Both the position numbers and the translations under genes were made by a program. DNA of 64,000 nucleotides, from contig CAYSBC010000002.1 in the NCBI GenBank assembly GCA_964429195.1, positions 14,177-78,176 on the forward strand. Reading direction: 5' to 3'. Source of the stretch: JBBAFM01 sp041655415 (GTDB lineage Bacteria > Bacillota > Clostridia > Peptostreptococcales > JAAYPU01). Of this stretch, positions 1 to 6,941 are shown in pieces. The notes under the pieces are model-generated. The model worked only from the letters and a program-made list of their open reading frames with translations, was not told where the DNA came from and did not search any database. How positions within the stretch are numbered: the first letter of the stretch is position 1; every line of letters begins with the position of its first letter.

Positions 1-1652
1 AAGCTGACGGCATTTAAAGCATCCTTTGGTGTATCCGCATTCGTTCGCACCTTCAGCCTTCTTACTTCATCCGCCCATTGCATAATCTTTTGAAAATCCT
101 CTGTCATTTCAACACTGGCTGTTGGAACAATGCCTTGGTAGATGGTTCCTGTATTCCCATCTAAAGAAATATAATCACCCTCATGGAAGGTTAGATTACC
201 TACTTTGAACATCTTTTTCGATTCAAAAACTTGTATTTCTTCACAGCCTGCAACACAACATTTACCCATGCCTCTTGCAACAACTGCTGCGTGGGAGGTC
301 ATACCGCCCCTTGCCGTAACGATACCTTCTGCAGCTACCATGCCCTCTATATCCTCAGGGGATGTCTCCAGACGAACCAGAATAGTTTTTTCACCTTTAT
401 GTGTAGCCTCTACAGCATCCTTTGGCGTGAAATACACTTTGCCAACTGCTGCTCCCGGAGAAGCTGGTAAACCTTTGGCTATTTTAGTCGCTCTTGCTAA
501 TGCCTCCGCATCAAAGGTCGGATGTAATAATTGGTCCAGTTGTGCCGGCTCTATTCGCATCAGAGCAGTTTCTTTGTCAATCACGTTATTTTCAACCAGG
601 TCAACGGCAATTTTCAAACTTGCTCTCGCTGTTCTTTTTCCATTTCTGGTTTGCAACATATAAAGCTTCCCTTTTTCAATGGTAAACTCGATATCCTGCA
701 TATCTTTATAATGACCTTCTAAGAGCTCTGTTATCTTCATAAATTCATCATACACATTCGGCATAATTTCTTGTAATCGATCAATGGAGTAAGGGGTTCT
801 TATGCCGGCGACCACGTCTTCGCCCTGTGCATTCATGAGAAATTCACCAAACACCTTATGTTCACCTGTGGATGGATTTCGTGTAAAAGCAACACCTGTT
901 CCGGAAGTCTCTCCCATGTTTCCGAAGGCCATGGATTGAACATTGACAGCTGTACCGTAATAATCGGGAATATCATTGAGTTGCCTGTATATAATGGCTC
1001 TTGCATTGTGCCAAGAATCAAAAACGGCCTTTACAGCAAGAATCAATTGTTCCTTTGGATCCTGAGGGAATTCTTTTTTCGAATCAATATAAACTAGTCT
1101 TTTGTATTTCTCAATAATTTTTTTAATACCGTCAACGCTTAAATCCGTGTCTTGTTGAATGCCCTGAGACTCTTTTTCCTCATCAAAAATAGTGTCAAAT
1201 TTATATTTTGGAATTTCCAGTACAACATCACCAAACATTTGAATAAAGCGTCTGTAGCTATCATAGGCGAACCATTCATTTCCTGTTGCCTTTGTAAGCC
1301 CAACAACGCTATCATCATTTAAACCAAGATTCAGAACTGTGTCCATCATACCCGGCATAGAAACGACTGCACCTGATCTGACAGATACTAATAAAGGATT
1401 ATTGACGTCTCCAAATTTCTTGTCCATGACCTCTTCAAGTTCAGCTAGGTAGCTAAATATTTCCTCCATGACTTCCTGGTTAAGTTCCTTACCGTCTTCA
1501 TAATATTTGTTACAAGCTTCTGTTGTAACCGTAAAACCATGAGGAACAGGTAAACCAATCTTTGTCATCTCCGCAAGATTAGCACCCTTTCCACCTAATA
1601 ATGATTTCATTTCTTTTGAGCCTTCTTTAAAAGAATAAACATATTTCACCAT
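1..1652 (-). CDS. ppdK: Pyruvate, phosphate dikinase, N-terminal 550 residues (runs off the left edge)
   Basis: This is the 5' part of pyruvate phosphate dikinase, which interconverts pyruvate + ATP + Pi and PEP + AMP + PPi in the cytoplasm. The frame opens at ATG 1652 (MVKYVYSFKEGS) behind an AAGGAG box. It carries the nucleotide-binding signatures GGKGANLAEM (about residue 20) and SVRSGAVVSMPGMMDT (about residue 95). The swivelling phosphohistidine motif TARGGMTSHAAVVARGMGK lies at about residues 443-461. The C-terminal PEP/pyruvate-binding barrel lies outside the window. The enzyme is common in clostridia, where it can replace or supplement pyruvate kinase in PPi-linked glycolysis. The frame has no stop before position 1, so the gene is cut by the window edge, not broken. 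Identification is very secure. Confidence 0.97.
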   Translation of the reverse strand, partial: MVKYVYSFKEGSKEMKSLLGGKGANLAEMTKIGLPVPHGFTVTTEACNKYYEDGKELNQEVMEEIFSYLAELEEVMDKKFGDVNNPLLVSVRSGAVVSMPGMMDTVLNLGLNDDSVVGLTKATGNEWFAYDSYRRFIQMFGDVVLEIPKYKFDTIFDEEKESQGIQQDTDLSVDGIKKIIEKYKRLVYIDSKKEFPQDPKEQLILAVKAVFDSWHNARAIIYRQLNDIPDYYGTAVNVQSMAFGNMGETSGTGVAFTRNPSTGEHKVFGEFLMNAQGEDVVAGIRTPYSIDRLQEIMPNVYDEFMKITELLEGHYKDMQDIEFTIEKGKLYMLQTRNGKRTARASLKIAVDLVENNVIDKETALMRIEPAQLDQLLHPTFDAEALARATKIAKGLPASPGAAVGKVYFTPKDAVEATHKGEKTILVRLETSPEDIEGMVAAEGIVTARGGMTSHAAVVARGMGKCCVAGCEEIQVFESKKMFKVGNLTFHEGDYISLDGNTGTIYQGIVPTASVEMTEDFQKIMQWADEVRRLKVRTNADTPKDALNAVS

Positions 1653-1832
1653 TCTGTCCTTACTCCTTCTTTAAAATTATGACATCAATATACATTTTAT
1701 CCGATATGTCGACTTTTGTGTCGTATAATTTTAACATTGTGTCATTTAATTGAATCATTTTCGATATATAGTGTACACTATTCATTATAATCACTCTATT
1801 AAATAAAATCAAGAAGGGATTTGGAAACATGT

Positions 1833-1850
1833 GGAGGCTTCACAGGCGCC
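1833..1850. repeat. Copy A of an 18-bp repeat shared with 3105-3122
   Basis: The sequence GGAGGCTTCACAGGCGCC is followed by ATTTTAA. The same word with one change (GGCACC for GGCGCC), again followed closely by ATTTTAA, occurs at 3105-3122. The two copies lie in the same orientation on either side of the binding-protein gene. Confidence 0.6.
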
Positions 1851-1935
1851 ATTTTAAAAAATAATTTAGTTTTCTTAATGCTTTATTTTTTCAGCAACGA
1901 CAAGAATATAGCTTATGTAGAGTTCTCGCTTTTAT

Positions 1936-1963
1936 TTGACAATTTGACTCACTTTGATATCAT
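1936..1963 (+). promoter_or_regulatory. Sigma-A-type promoter of the binding-protein gene
   Basis: A consensus -35 TTGACA (1936-1941) is separated by 16 bp from -10 TATCAT (1958-1963). It lies about 40 bp before the start codon at 2006, leaving a short leader with the AAGGAG ribosome site. Confidence 0.6.
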
Positions 1964-2005
1964 AGGTAACAAATTTAATAGACTCACTCACGAAAGGAGA
2001 GAGAT

Positions 2006-2914
2006 ATGAAAATGAAAAGAATCATTGTATTATGTATTGCTTTAGTTCTAATAGCAGGGCTTCTTGCCGGATGCACAAGCCCGCAGACAGAAAATGGAGA
2101 CCCTTCTGCTGGCGATAAAGGAACTGTTAAAATAGGCTATGTTAATTGGGTTGATGTTATCGCTTTAACAAATCTAGCAACTATTGTCCTTGAAGACACT
2201 ATGGGGTATGAGGTCCAACCGATACTAGCTGATTTGGCTCCAATATATGCATCCATTGCATCAGGCGAAACAGATGCTTATCTAGGTACCTGGCTACCTT
2301 TGACACATGCTGCACAAATGGATAGATATAAGGACGAACTGGAAAACCTCGGTCTGGTTTATGAGGAAGGAGTCATGGGGCTCACTGTTCCAGCATATAT
2401 GGCTATTGACAGCATAGAAGACCTGGTTGGAAATGAAGACATTGTGAATGGCGAAATCGTAGGAATTGACGCAGGCGCAGGAATGATGGGCATAACAGAA
2501 GATGCAATCAAAGAATATGGTTTGAACATGAAATTATTGAAAGGCTCAGATGTCACAATGACAGCCCTATTAGACCAAGCTATAAAAAACAATGAACCCA
2601 TCGTTGTTACAGGATGGAAACCCCATTGGAAATTTGCCAGATATGATCTGAAAATACTGGAAGATTCTAAAGGAATATTCGGCGGAGAAGAAAAAGCCTA
2701 TAATATCGTACGACTTGGACTTTCTGAAGACATGCCGGAAGTCACAGAATTTTTAACTAAGATGTATCTTACAATTGATCAATTGCAAGAAATTATTTAC
2801 ATGATGGAAAGCAGTGAGGAAGATGCCAAAACAGTCGTTAGAAATTGGATAAAAGAAAATGCAGATACAGTCAGCAAATGGCTGCCAGAAGGTTATACCT
2901 TAAAGGTGGAATAG
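2006..2914 (+). CDS. Glycine betaine/proline-type ABC transporter substrate-binding lipoprotein (OpuAC family), orphan
   Basis: A lipoprotein signal peptide with lipobox LLAGC (Cys about residue 23) precedes an OpuAC-type periplasmic-binding domain. Recognisable family features are KIGYVNWVDV, the SGETDAYLGTWLP segment and GWKPHWKFARYDLKILED. The conserved tryptophans fit the aromatic cage these proteins use to hold quaternary amines such as glycine betaine. The start at 2006 has an AAGGAG box. The gene stands alone: it has its own promoter and terminator, and no permease or ATPase gene adjoins it. It must either feed a transporter encoded elsewhere or act as a solitary ligand sensor. Ligand identity is inferred from the family only; choline, carnitine or proline betaine are alternatives. 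Confidence 0.85.
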   Translation: MKMKRIIVLCIALVLIAGLLAGCTSPQTENGDPSAGDKGTVKIGYVNWVDVIALTNLATIVLEDTMGYEVQPILADLAPIYASIASGETDAYLGTWLPLTHAAQMDRYKDELENLGLVYEEGVMGLTVPAYMAIDSIEDLVGNEDIVNGEIVGIDAGAGMMGITEDAIKEYGLNMKLLKGSDVTMTALLDQAIKNNEPIVVTGWKPHWKFARYDLKILEDSKGIFGGEEKAYNIVRLGLSEDMPEVTEFLTKMYLTIDQLQEIIYMMESSEEDAKTVVRNWIKENADTVSKWLPEGYTLKVE

Positions 2915-2961
2915 GTAAGCAGGATAAGTTACATACTGTAAATAAAAAAGTTTCTATCATG

Positions 2962-3025
2962 AAAGGTGTCATCATGGTTTCGTATTTACTGCAAAATAAA
3001 AACCACGCATGACACCTTTATTTTA
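2962..3025 (+). terminator. Rho-independent terminator after the binding-protein gene
   Basis: A long stem pairs AAAGGTGTCAT...ATGGTTT (2962-2980) with AAACCA..CATGACACCTTT (about 2999-3018), followed by TATTTTAATTT. It begins about 48 bp after the stop codon. Confidence 0.8.
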
Positions 3026-3035
3026 ATTTAAATAC

Positions 3036-3122
3036 GTGAACCCTCCCGAAACCTCCCTGAAACCCCCCTGAAACCTAAATAAGTTAGCTCCAATAAGTTA
3101 GGTGGGAGGCTTCACAGGCACC
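3036..3122. repeat. Inverted-repeat mini-element with internal tandem words (copy B of the 18-bp repeat at its right end)
   Basis: GTGAACCCTCCC (3036-3047) pairs with GGGAGGCTTCAC (3104-3115) at 11 of 12 positions. Between the arms lie three tandem copies of a word of the form CCYNNGAAACC (3041-3076) and two copies of AATAAGTTAG. The right arm continues into AGGCACC, giving the 18-bp word also present at 1833-1850. It abuts the stop codon of sufB. It has no coding capacity and may be a short mobile or structured element. Confidence 0.5.
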
Positions 3123-3123
3123 G

Positions 3124-4041
3124 CTATTTTAAGAAGCCTTGTAAAATCGCTTCCTCTGCTTCGCTTTCCGTCAACCCTAAACACATCAGCTTGGTCAATT
3201 GTTCAGAAGCAATTTTGCCAATAGCAGCTTCATGGACTAATTGGGCATCCGAATCAAAGGCAGAGATCTCAGGAATAGAGGACACCTGAGCCTTATCCAT
3301 GATAATTGAATCACATTGAATATGACCTCGGCATTTCGCATAGCCTCGTAAATTCAGATGGAAAATTTGCTTGGAATTATCCTGAGCAACTGAACGGGAA
3401 ATAATTTGAGCCGTGGAATCTTCACCCACCATTTCTACCGATATATTGGATTCAGCATCTTGATCCAGGTAAGTCAACAACCTTTCCGAAACGATTAACC
3501 GAGCATTTTTATGCAATCGCACCTCGGTGTCCCTTACCGTGTCATCAACTCCTTTAATTTGAGTCATTTCAAGCTCAACAACACCGTTTTCTTCAACTTC
3601 AATGATTGTCTTGGGGTTTAAAATTCTTTTTCCACTACCTTCCCCTTCTCCATAGTGCTTTTCTACATATTTCATTTTCGCACCTTTTCTGACGAAGAAT
3701 TCATGAACGCCATCGTGCCGAGCTTCTTTATCATCCAAGGTATGAATGCCGCAACCGGCTACAATCAGCACGTCCGAATCGGCTCCAACCTCAAAGGTAT
3801 TATATACTAAGTCATTCAAGCCTTCTGAAAGGATGACCGGAATGTGAACACTTTCATTTTTTGTTCCCGGTTTAATGATGATATCGATGCCTGGTTTATC
3901 CTTTTTCGTGACAATATCAATATTGGCTGTCGTATGTCGACTAACGCCTTCACCGTTTTTACGAATATTGTAAGCCCCATGCGGCAACTCGTGTAAGCCT
4001 GCGATTTTTTCCAAGAGGTTTTTATCGATTGCATTCAACAT
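3124..4041 (-). CDS. Minimal SufB/SufD-family Fe-S cluster scaffold protein
   Basis: This 305-residue member of the SufB/SufD beta-helix family is the partner of the adjacent SufC ATPase. It is much shorter than SufB of SufBCD systems (about 470 residues) and fits the minimal SufBC type of clostridia and methanogens, in which one SufB-like protein replaces SufB and SufD. The C-terminal core is present: RGYAKCRGHIQCDSIIMD with the candidate scaffold cysteine (about residue 240) and LVHEAAIGKI with the conserved His-Glu (about residue 271). It starts inside the end of sufC (20-bp overlap), so the two are probably translationally coupled. Its role is inferred: assembly of Fe-S clusters in the cytoplasm. 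No cysteine desulfurase or SufU gene lies beside it in this window. Confidence 0.88.
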   Translation of the reverse strand: MLNAIDKNLLEKIAGLHELPHGAYNIRKNGEGVSRHTTANIDIVTKKDKPGIDIIIKPGTKNESVHIPVILSEGLNDLVYNTFEVGADSDVLIVAGCGIHTLDDKEARHDGVHEFFVRKGAKMKYVEKHYGEGEGSGKRILNPKTIIEVEENGVVELEMTQIKGVDDTVRDTEVRLHKNARLIVSERLLTYLDQDAESNISVEMVGEDSTAQIISRSVAQDNSKQIFHLNLRGYAKCRGHIQCDSIIMDKAQVSSIPEISAFDSDAQLVHEAAIGKIASEQLTKLMCLGLTESEAEEAILQGFLK

Positions 4042-4780
4042 TTGCTTTACCTCCTATTACAGTACAGTTTTGTCGACAGCGACAATCCGTATCTATATCC
4101 CCTATCTCAGCCAGAATCTTTTCTTGGGTGGTTATCTCGCTAACACTTCCATTGGCTATAAGAATAACCTGATTGGCCAACCTGAATATCTTTTCTTGGT
4201 GAGATATGATAATGACCGTCGTATCATATTTTTCATGGATATTTCTGAAGGTTTCAGATAGGGTCTGGAAGCTCCACAAATCAATCCCCGCCTCGGGCTC
4301 ATCGAAAATTGCAACCTTTAAATTTCTTGCTAAGATACTGGCGATTTCAATTCTTTTCAATTCGCCCCCTGAAAAACTTGCATTGATTTCCCGGTCTAAA
4401 TAATCCTGAGCGCATAGACCCACATCAAAAAGAAGATCGCATGGATTAACAGGATTATTCGGTCCGGCGGCTAATTCTAAAAATTCACTCACCTTGATTC
4501 CTTTATAACGTGGAGGCTGCTGAAAGGCATAGCCTATACCCATTCTGGCTCTCTCATAGATTTCCTTCTTCGTGATATCCACTCCATCTAAAAGAACCTG
4601 CCCACTTGTCGCCTCATAAATACCCATAATTGCCTTGGCTATGGAAGACTTCCCACCACCGTTGGGTCCTGTCACAACATAAATCTTTTTATTTTCAAAG
4701 GTCAAATTGATGTCCTTTAAAACCTGAACTTTCCCCATGTCTCCATCAACTGTAACATTAATATTCTTTAATTCTAACAT
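4022..4780 (-). CDS. sufC: Fe-S cluster assembly ATPase SufC, with a cysteine-rich C-terminal tail
   Basis: This ABC-type ATPase drives the SufB-like scaffold. Motifs in order are Walker A GPNGGGKSS, Q-loop YAFQQPPRYKGI, signature FSGGELKR, Walker B VAIFDEPEAGIDLWS and the switch ISHQ. The longest frame begins at 4846, but ATG 4780 (MLELKNINV) follows a GGGAGG box and matches the usual SufC N-terminus, giving 252 residues. The last 25 residues contain DTDCRCRQNC and a further cysteine (VECNR). These cysteines are absent from canonical SufC and could bind a cluster or metal; that is inference. It is the first gene of a two-gene operon with the SufB-like protein, divergent from rodA. Confidence 0.92.
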   Translation of the reverse strand: MLELKNINVTVDGDMGKVQVLKDINLTFENKKIYVVTGPNGGGKSSIAKAIMGIYEATSGQVLLDGVDITKKEIYERARMGIGYAFQQPPRYKGIKVSEFLELAAGPNNPVNPCDLLFDVGLCAQDYLDREINASFSGGELKRIEIASILARNLKVAIFDEPEAGIDLWSFQTLSETFRNIHEKYDTTVIIISHQEKIFRLANQVILIANGSVSEITTQEKILAEIGDIDTDCRCRQNCTVIGGKANVECNR

Positions 4781-4983
4781 CCACTTTTCGCCTCCCAAAA
4801 TATTCTGTGTCCTTCTATAATACTTACCCTTATCTTCTATATCCAACCACCTCTAGATTGAATTAAATTTATTATACTCTTAAAACATCCAGAAGTTAAG
4901 ACCTAATAGCTTGTCAATATAATAACAGCTCAACTAAATATAGGATGCTCACGATTTTCTTCGTTTCTATTTAGCCTTCTTTA

Positions 4984-4992
4984 TGTTATAAT
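4984..4992 (+). promoter_or_regulatory. Extended -10 promoter for rodA
   Basis: TG-T-TATAAT (TG at 4984-4985, TATAAT at 4987-4992) is a good extended -10 element; the -35 region is poor. It lies about 78 bp before the rodA start. Confidence 0.45.
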
Positions 4993-5069
4993 TTCTATAT
5001 TCACTTTTACCGGTCATTTTTATGCTACAAAAGGATGACTAATTTAAATTTTTATTCTGCGAGGTTAGA

Positions 5070-6176
5070 ATGATTAGTAAGCACCGTTTAAAAGATGTTG
5101 ATTTCATTTTGTTAACAACAATTTTTATATTGTTCATAGTCGGCATTATTTTTATAGGCAGTACATCCTATGATACATCCTTTATTATTACTAAGAATAT
5201 TAAAGTTCAGTTATTTGCCTTTGCTCTTGGCATAGGAGCCATTATTCTGCTTTCTTTTATTGATTATAAAGTTTGGGAATCCATGTACAGAATTTTATAC
5301 TTATCCTGCATAGGTTTTCTTTTATTGGTTTATATACCGGGCTTAGGTCAGGTTCATTTTGGAGCACGCAGCTGGATTAGTTTAGGTCCCCTTGATTTTC
5401 AGCCTTCGGAAATAGTAAAAATAATATTCATACTTACTTTTTCGAAATTTTTATCGGAAAGACAAGCCCAATTGCAGACCTTCAGGGGCCTATTAATTGC
5501 TGTCGCTTATTCTTTACCTATCATTTTCTTAATCCTGATAGAACCGGACCTTGGTAATGCAGCAGTCCTAGGGATTATTTCTTTTATTATGATATTTGCG
5601 GCAGGACTCGATTATAAAATAATGTGGAAATCCGTTGGTTTGACAATTTTATCTGTGCCTCTTGTTTACAGGTTATTAGAAACTCATCAAAAAATCAGAA
5701 TAGACGCATTTTTAAATCCCAATGATTTATCGCTACCGGGCAATTATCATGTATGGAATTCCAAAGTGGCTATAGGCTCAGGCAATTTTTTAGGCAAGGG
5801 TCTATTTAGTGGGACACAAAAAAAATTAAAATTCTTGCCTGTGCAAGAATCTGATTTTATTTTCGCTGTTTTATGTGAAGAATTAGGCTTCCTTGGAGGT
5901 TTTTTTGTCATCCTTTTGTATGCTCTGTTTCTAATGCGTCTTACATTGGCTGCATTAAGAGCAAAAGATACTTATGGTAGGCTAGTCATTACCGGAATCA
6001 CCGGTATGTTTGCATTCCAAATATTTGAGAATATCGGTATGACTATGGGCATCATGCCTGTAACGGGAATTACACTTCCCTTTATTAGCTATGGCGGAAG
6101 CTCACTATTGACCAATATGATTGCGATTGGGATTGTAATCAGTATCAGTATAAGACAACAACGCCTTAAATTTTAA
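5070..6176 (+). CDS. rodA: RodA/FtsW/SpoVE-family peptidoglycan glycosyltransferase
   Basis: This is a polytopic SEDS-family protein of 368 residues with about ten membrane spans. These proteins polymerise lipid II into glycan strands at the membrane, working with a class B penicillin-binding protein. Family signatures are visible: GARSWISLGPLDFQPSEIVKI, EPDLGNA, the NPNDL and YHVWNSKVAIGSGNFLGKGLFSGTQ segments, VQESDFIFAVLCEELGFLGG and the C-terminal PVTGITLPFISYGGSS. Its position next to minD and the mre-mrdA operon favours RodA over FtsW or SpoVE, and the natural partner is the PBP2 encoded at 6942-9680. Unlike the usual clostridial layout it is on the opposite strand and meets minD tail to tail with no spacer. 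Confidence 0.9.
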   Translation: MISKHRLKDVDFILLTTIFILFIVGIIFIGSTSYDTSFIITKNIKVQLFAFALGIGAIILLSFIDYKVWESMYRILYLSCIGFLLLVYIPGLGQVHFGARSWISLGPLDFQPSEIVKIIFILTFSKFLSERQAQLQTFRGLLIAVAYSLPIIFLILIEPDLGNAAVLGIISFIMIFAAGLDYKIMWKSVGLTILSVPLVYRLLETHQKIRIDAFLNPNDLSLPGNYHVWNSKVAIGSGNFLGKGLFSGTQKKLKFLPVQESDFIFAVLCEELGFLGGFFVILLYALFLMRLTLAALRAKDTYGRLVITGITGMFAFQIFENIGMTMGIMPVTGITLPFISYGGSSLLTNMIAIGIVISISIRQQRLKF

Positions 6177-6917
6177 TTAATCATTAAAAAGGGGTTTTTC
6201 TATACCCATAATTCGCGAGGCTATTTCTTCAAAAATCTTATAGTATTTTGAATGGGTAATACTTGCTATAGGTACTCCCTTGTTGGTTGCTATAAATATT
6301 TGCTCACTATAATGCAATATACCTATAATGTCTGCTTTTAATATTCCTAGCATATAATCGATTCCGGGTAGAATACCTTTCTTAATCAAATCTGATCGCA
6401 CTTTATTGATAATAAGCATTCGCCTACTGATATTTCTACCTACAGCGTCCTTTAATATTCTATCCGCATCTCTTATGCTTGTTAACTCAGGGGTTGCAAC
6501 TATCAAGATGGCGTCCGCAGGGGCTATTGCATTTTCATATCCAATTTCAATGCCCGATGGGGAATCAATGATAATATAATCATAATCCTTTTTCAATTGG
6601 CTAAAAAGAGATTTCATCTTATCCGGAGTGACTACATTACTGCGAGTCTGAGAAGATGACATCAAGTAGAAGTTTTTATATCTTTTATCCCTGATGATAG
6701 CCTGTCTCTTTTGGCAGATACCTTCCAACAAATCGATCATGTCGTATACTATGTTATTTTCCATACCTAAGGCCAGGTCCAAATTTCTAAGTCCCATATC
6801 GCTATCTACAACTAAAACCTTATTACCTAACCTTGACAAAGCTATACCAATGTTGGATGTTATTGTTGTCTTTCCTACACCGCCTTTTCCTGATACAACC
6901 GTTATGACTTCCCCCAT
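6177..6917 (-). CDS. minD: Septum-site-determining ATPase MinD
   Basis: This 246-residue ParA/MinD ATPase has a deviant Walker A (SGKGGVGKTT), the MinD-type segment VDSDMGLRNLDLALGMEN, and switch II YIIIDSPSGIE. The C-terminal stretch YYKIFEEIASRIMGIEKPLF could form the amphipathic membrane-targeting helix. MinD normally recruits MinC to the membrane to block FtsZ at the poles, with MinE or DivIVA/MinJ giving topology. It is the last gene of the mre operon, 24 bp after mrdA. No minC lies between mrdA and minD and no minE follows, although clostridial clusters usually have all three, so its partners are elsewhere or missing. Confidence 0.92.
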   Translation of the reverse strand: MGEVITVVSGKGGVGKTTITSNIGIALSRLGNKVLVVDSDMGLRNLDLALGMENNIVYDMIDLLEGICQKRQAIIRDKRYKNFYLMSSSQTRSNVVTPDKMKSLFSQLKKDYDYIIIDSPSGIEIGYENAIAPADAILIVATPELTSIRDADRILKDAVGRNISRRMLIINKVRSDLIKKGILPGIDYMLGILKADIIGILHYSEQIFIATNKGVPIASITHSKYYKIFEEIASRIMGIEKPLFND

Positions 6918-6941
6918 TTTTATATCTCCTCTTTATTTCAA

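Larger units (their letters stand above)
1653..2005. other. Intergenic region between divergent ppdK and the binding-protein gene
   Basis: This is 353 bases without a convincing gene. The ppdK-proximal half (about 1680-1800) is very AT-rich and has three TGTC-containing motifs in a row (about 1708-1745); I could not define a clean ppdK promoter there. The right half holds one copy of a short repeat (1833-1850) and a good promoter (1936-1963) for the rightward gene. A TTG-start frame at 1821-2009 runs through that promoter and is not credible. Confidence 0.6.

Noticed and set aside
205..663. A long + strand frame inside ppdK (152 codons)
   Set aside because: Antisense shadow of a highly conserved gene; the product has no recognisable features.
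1821..2009. A 62-codon TTG-start frame upstream of the binding-protein gene
   Set aside because: It runs through a good -35/-10 promoter and the ribosome site of the next gene, and has no ribosome site of its own.
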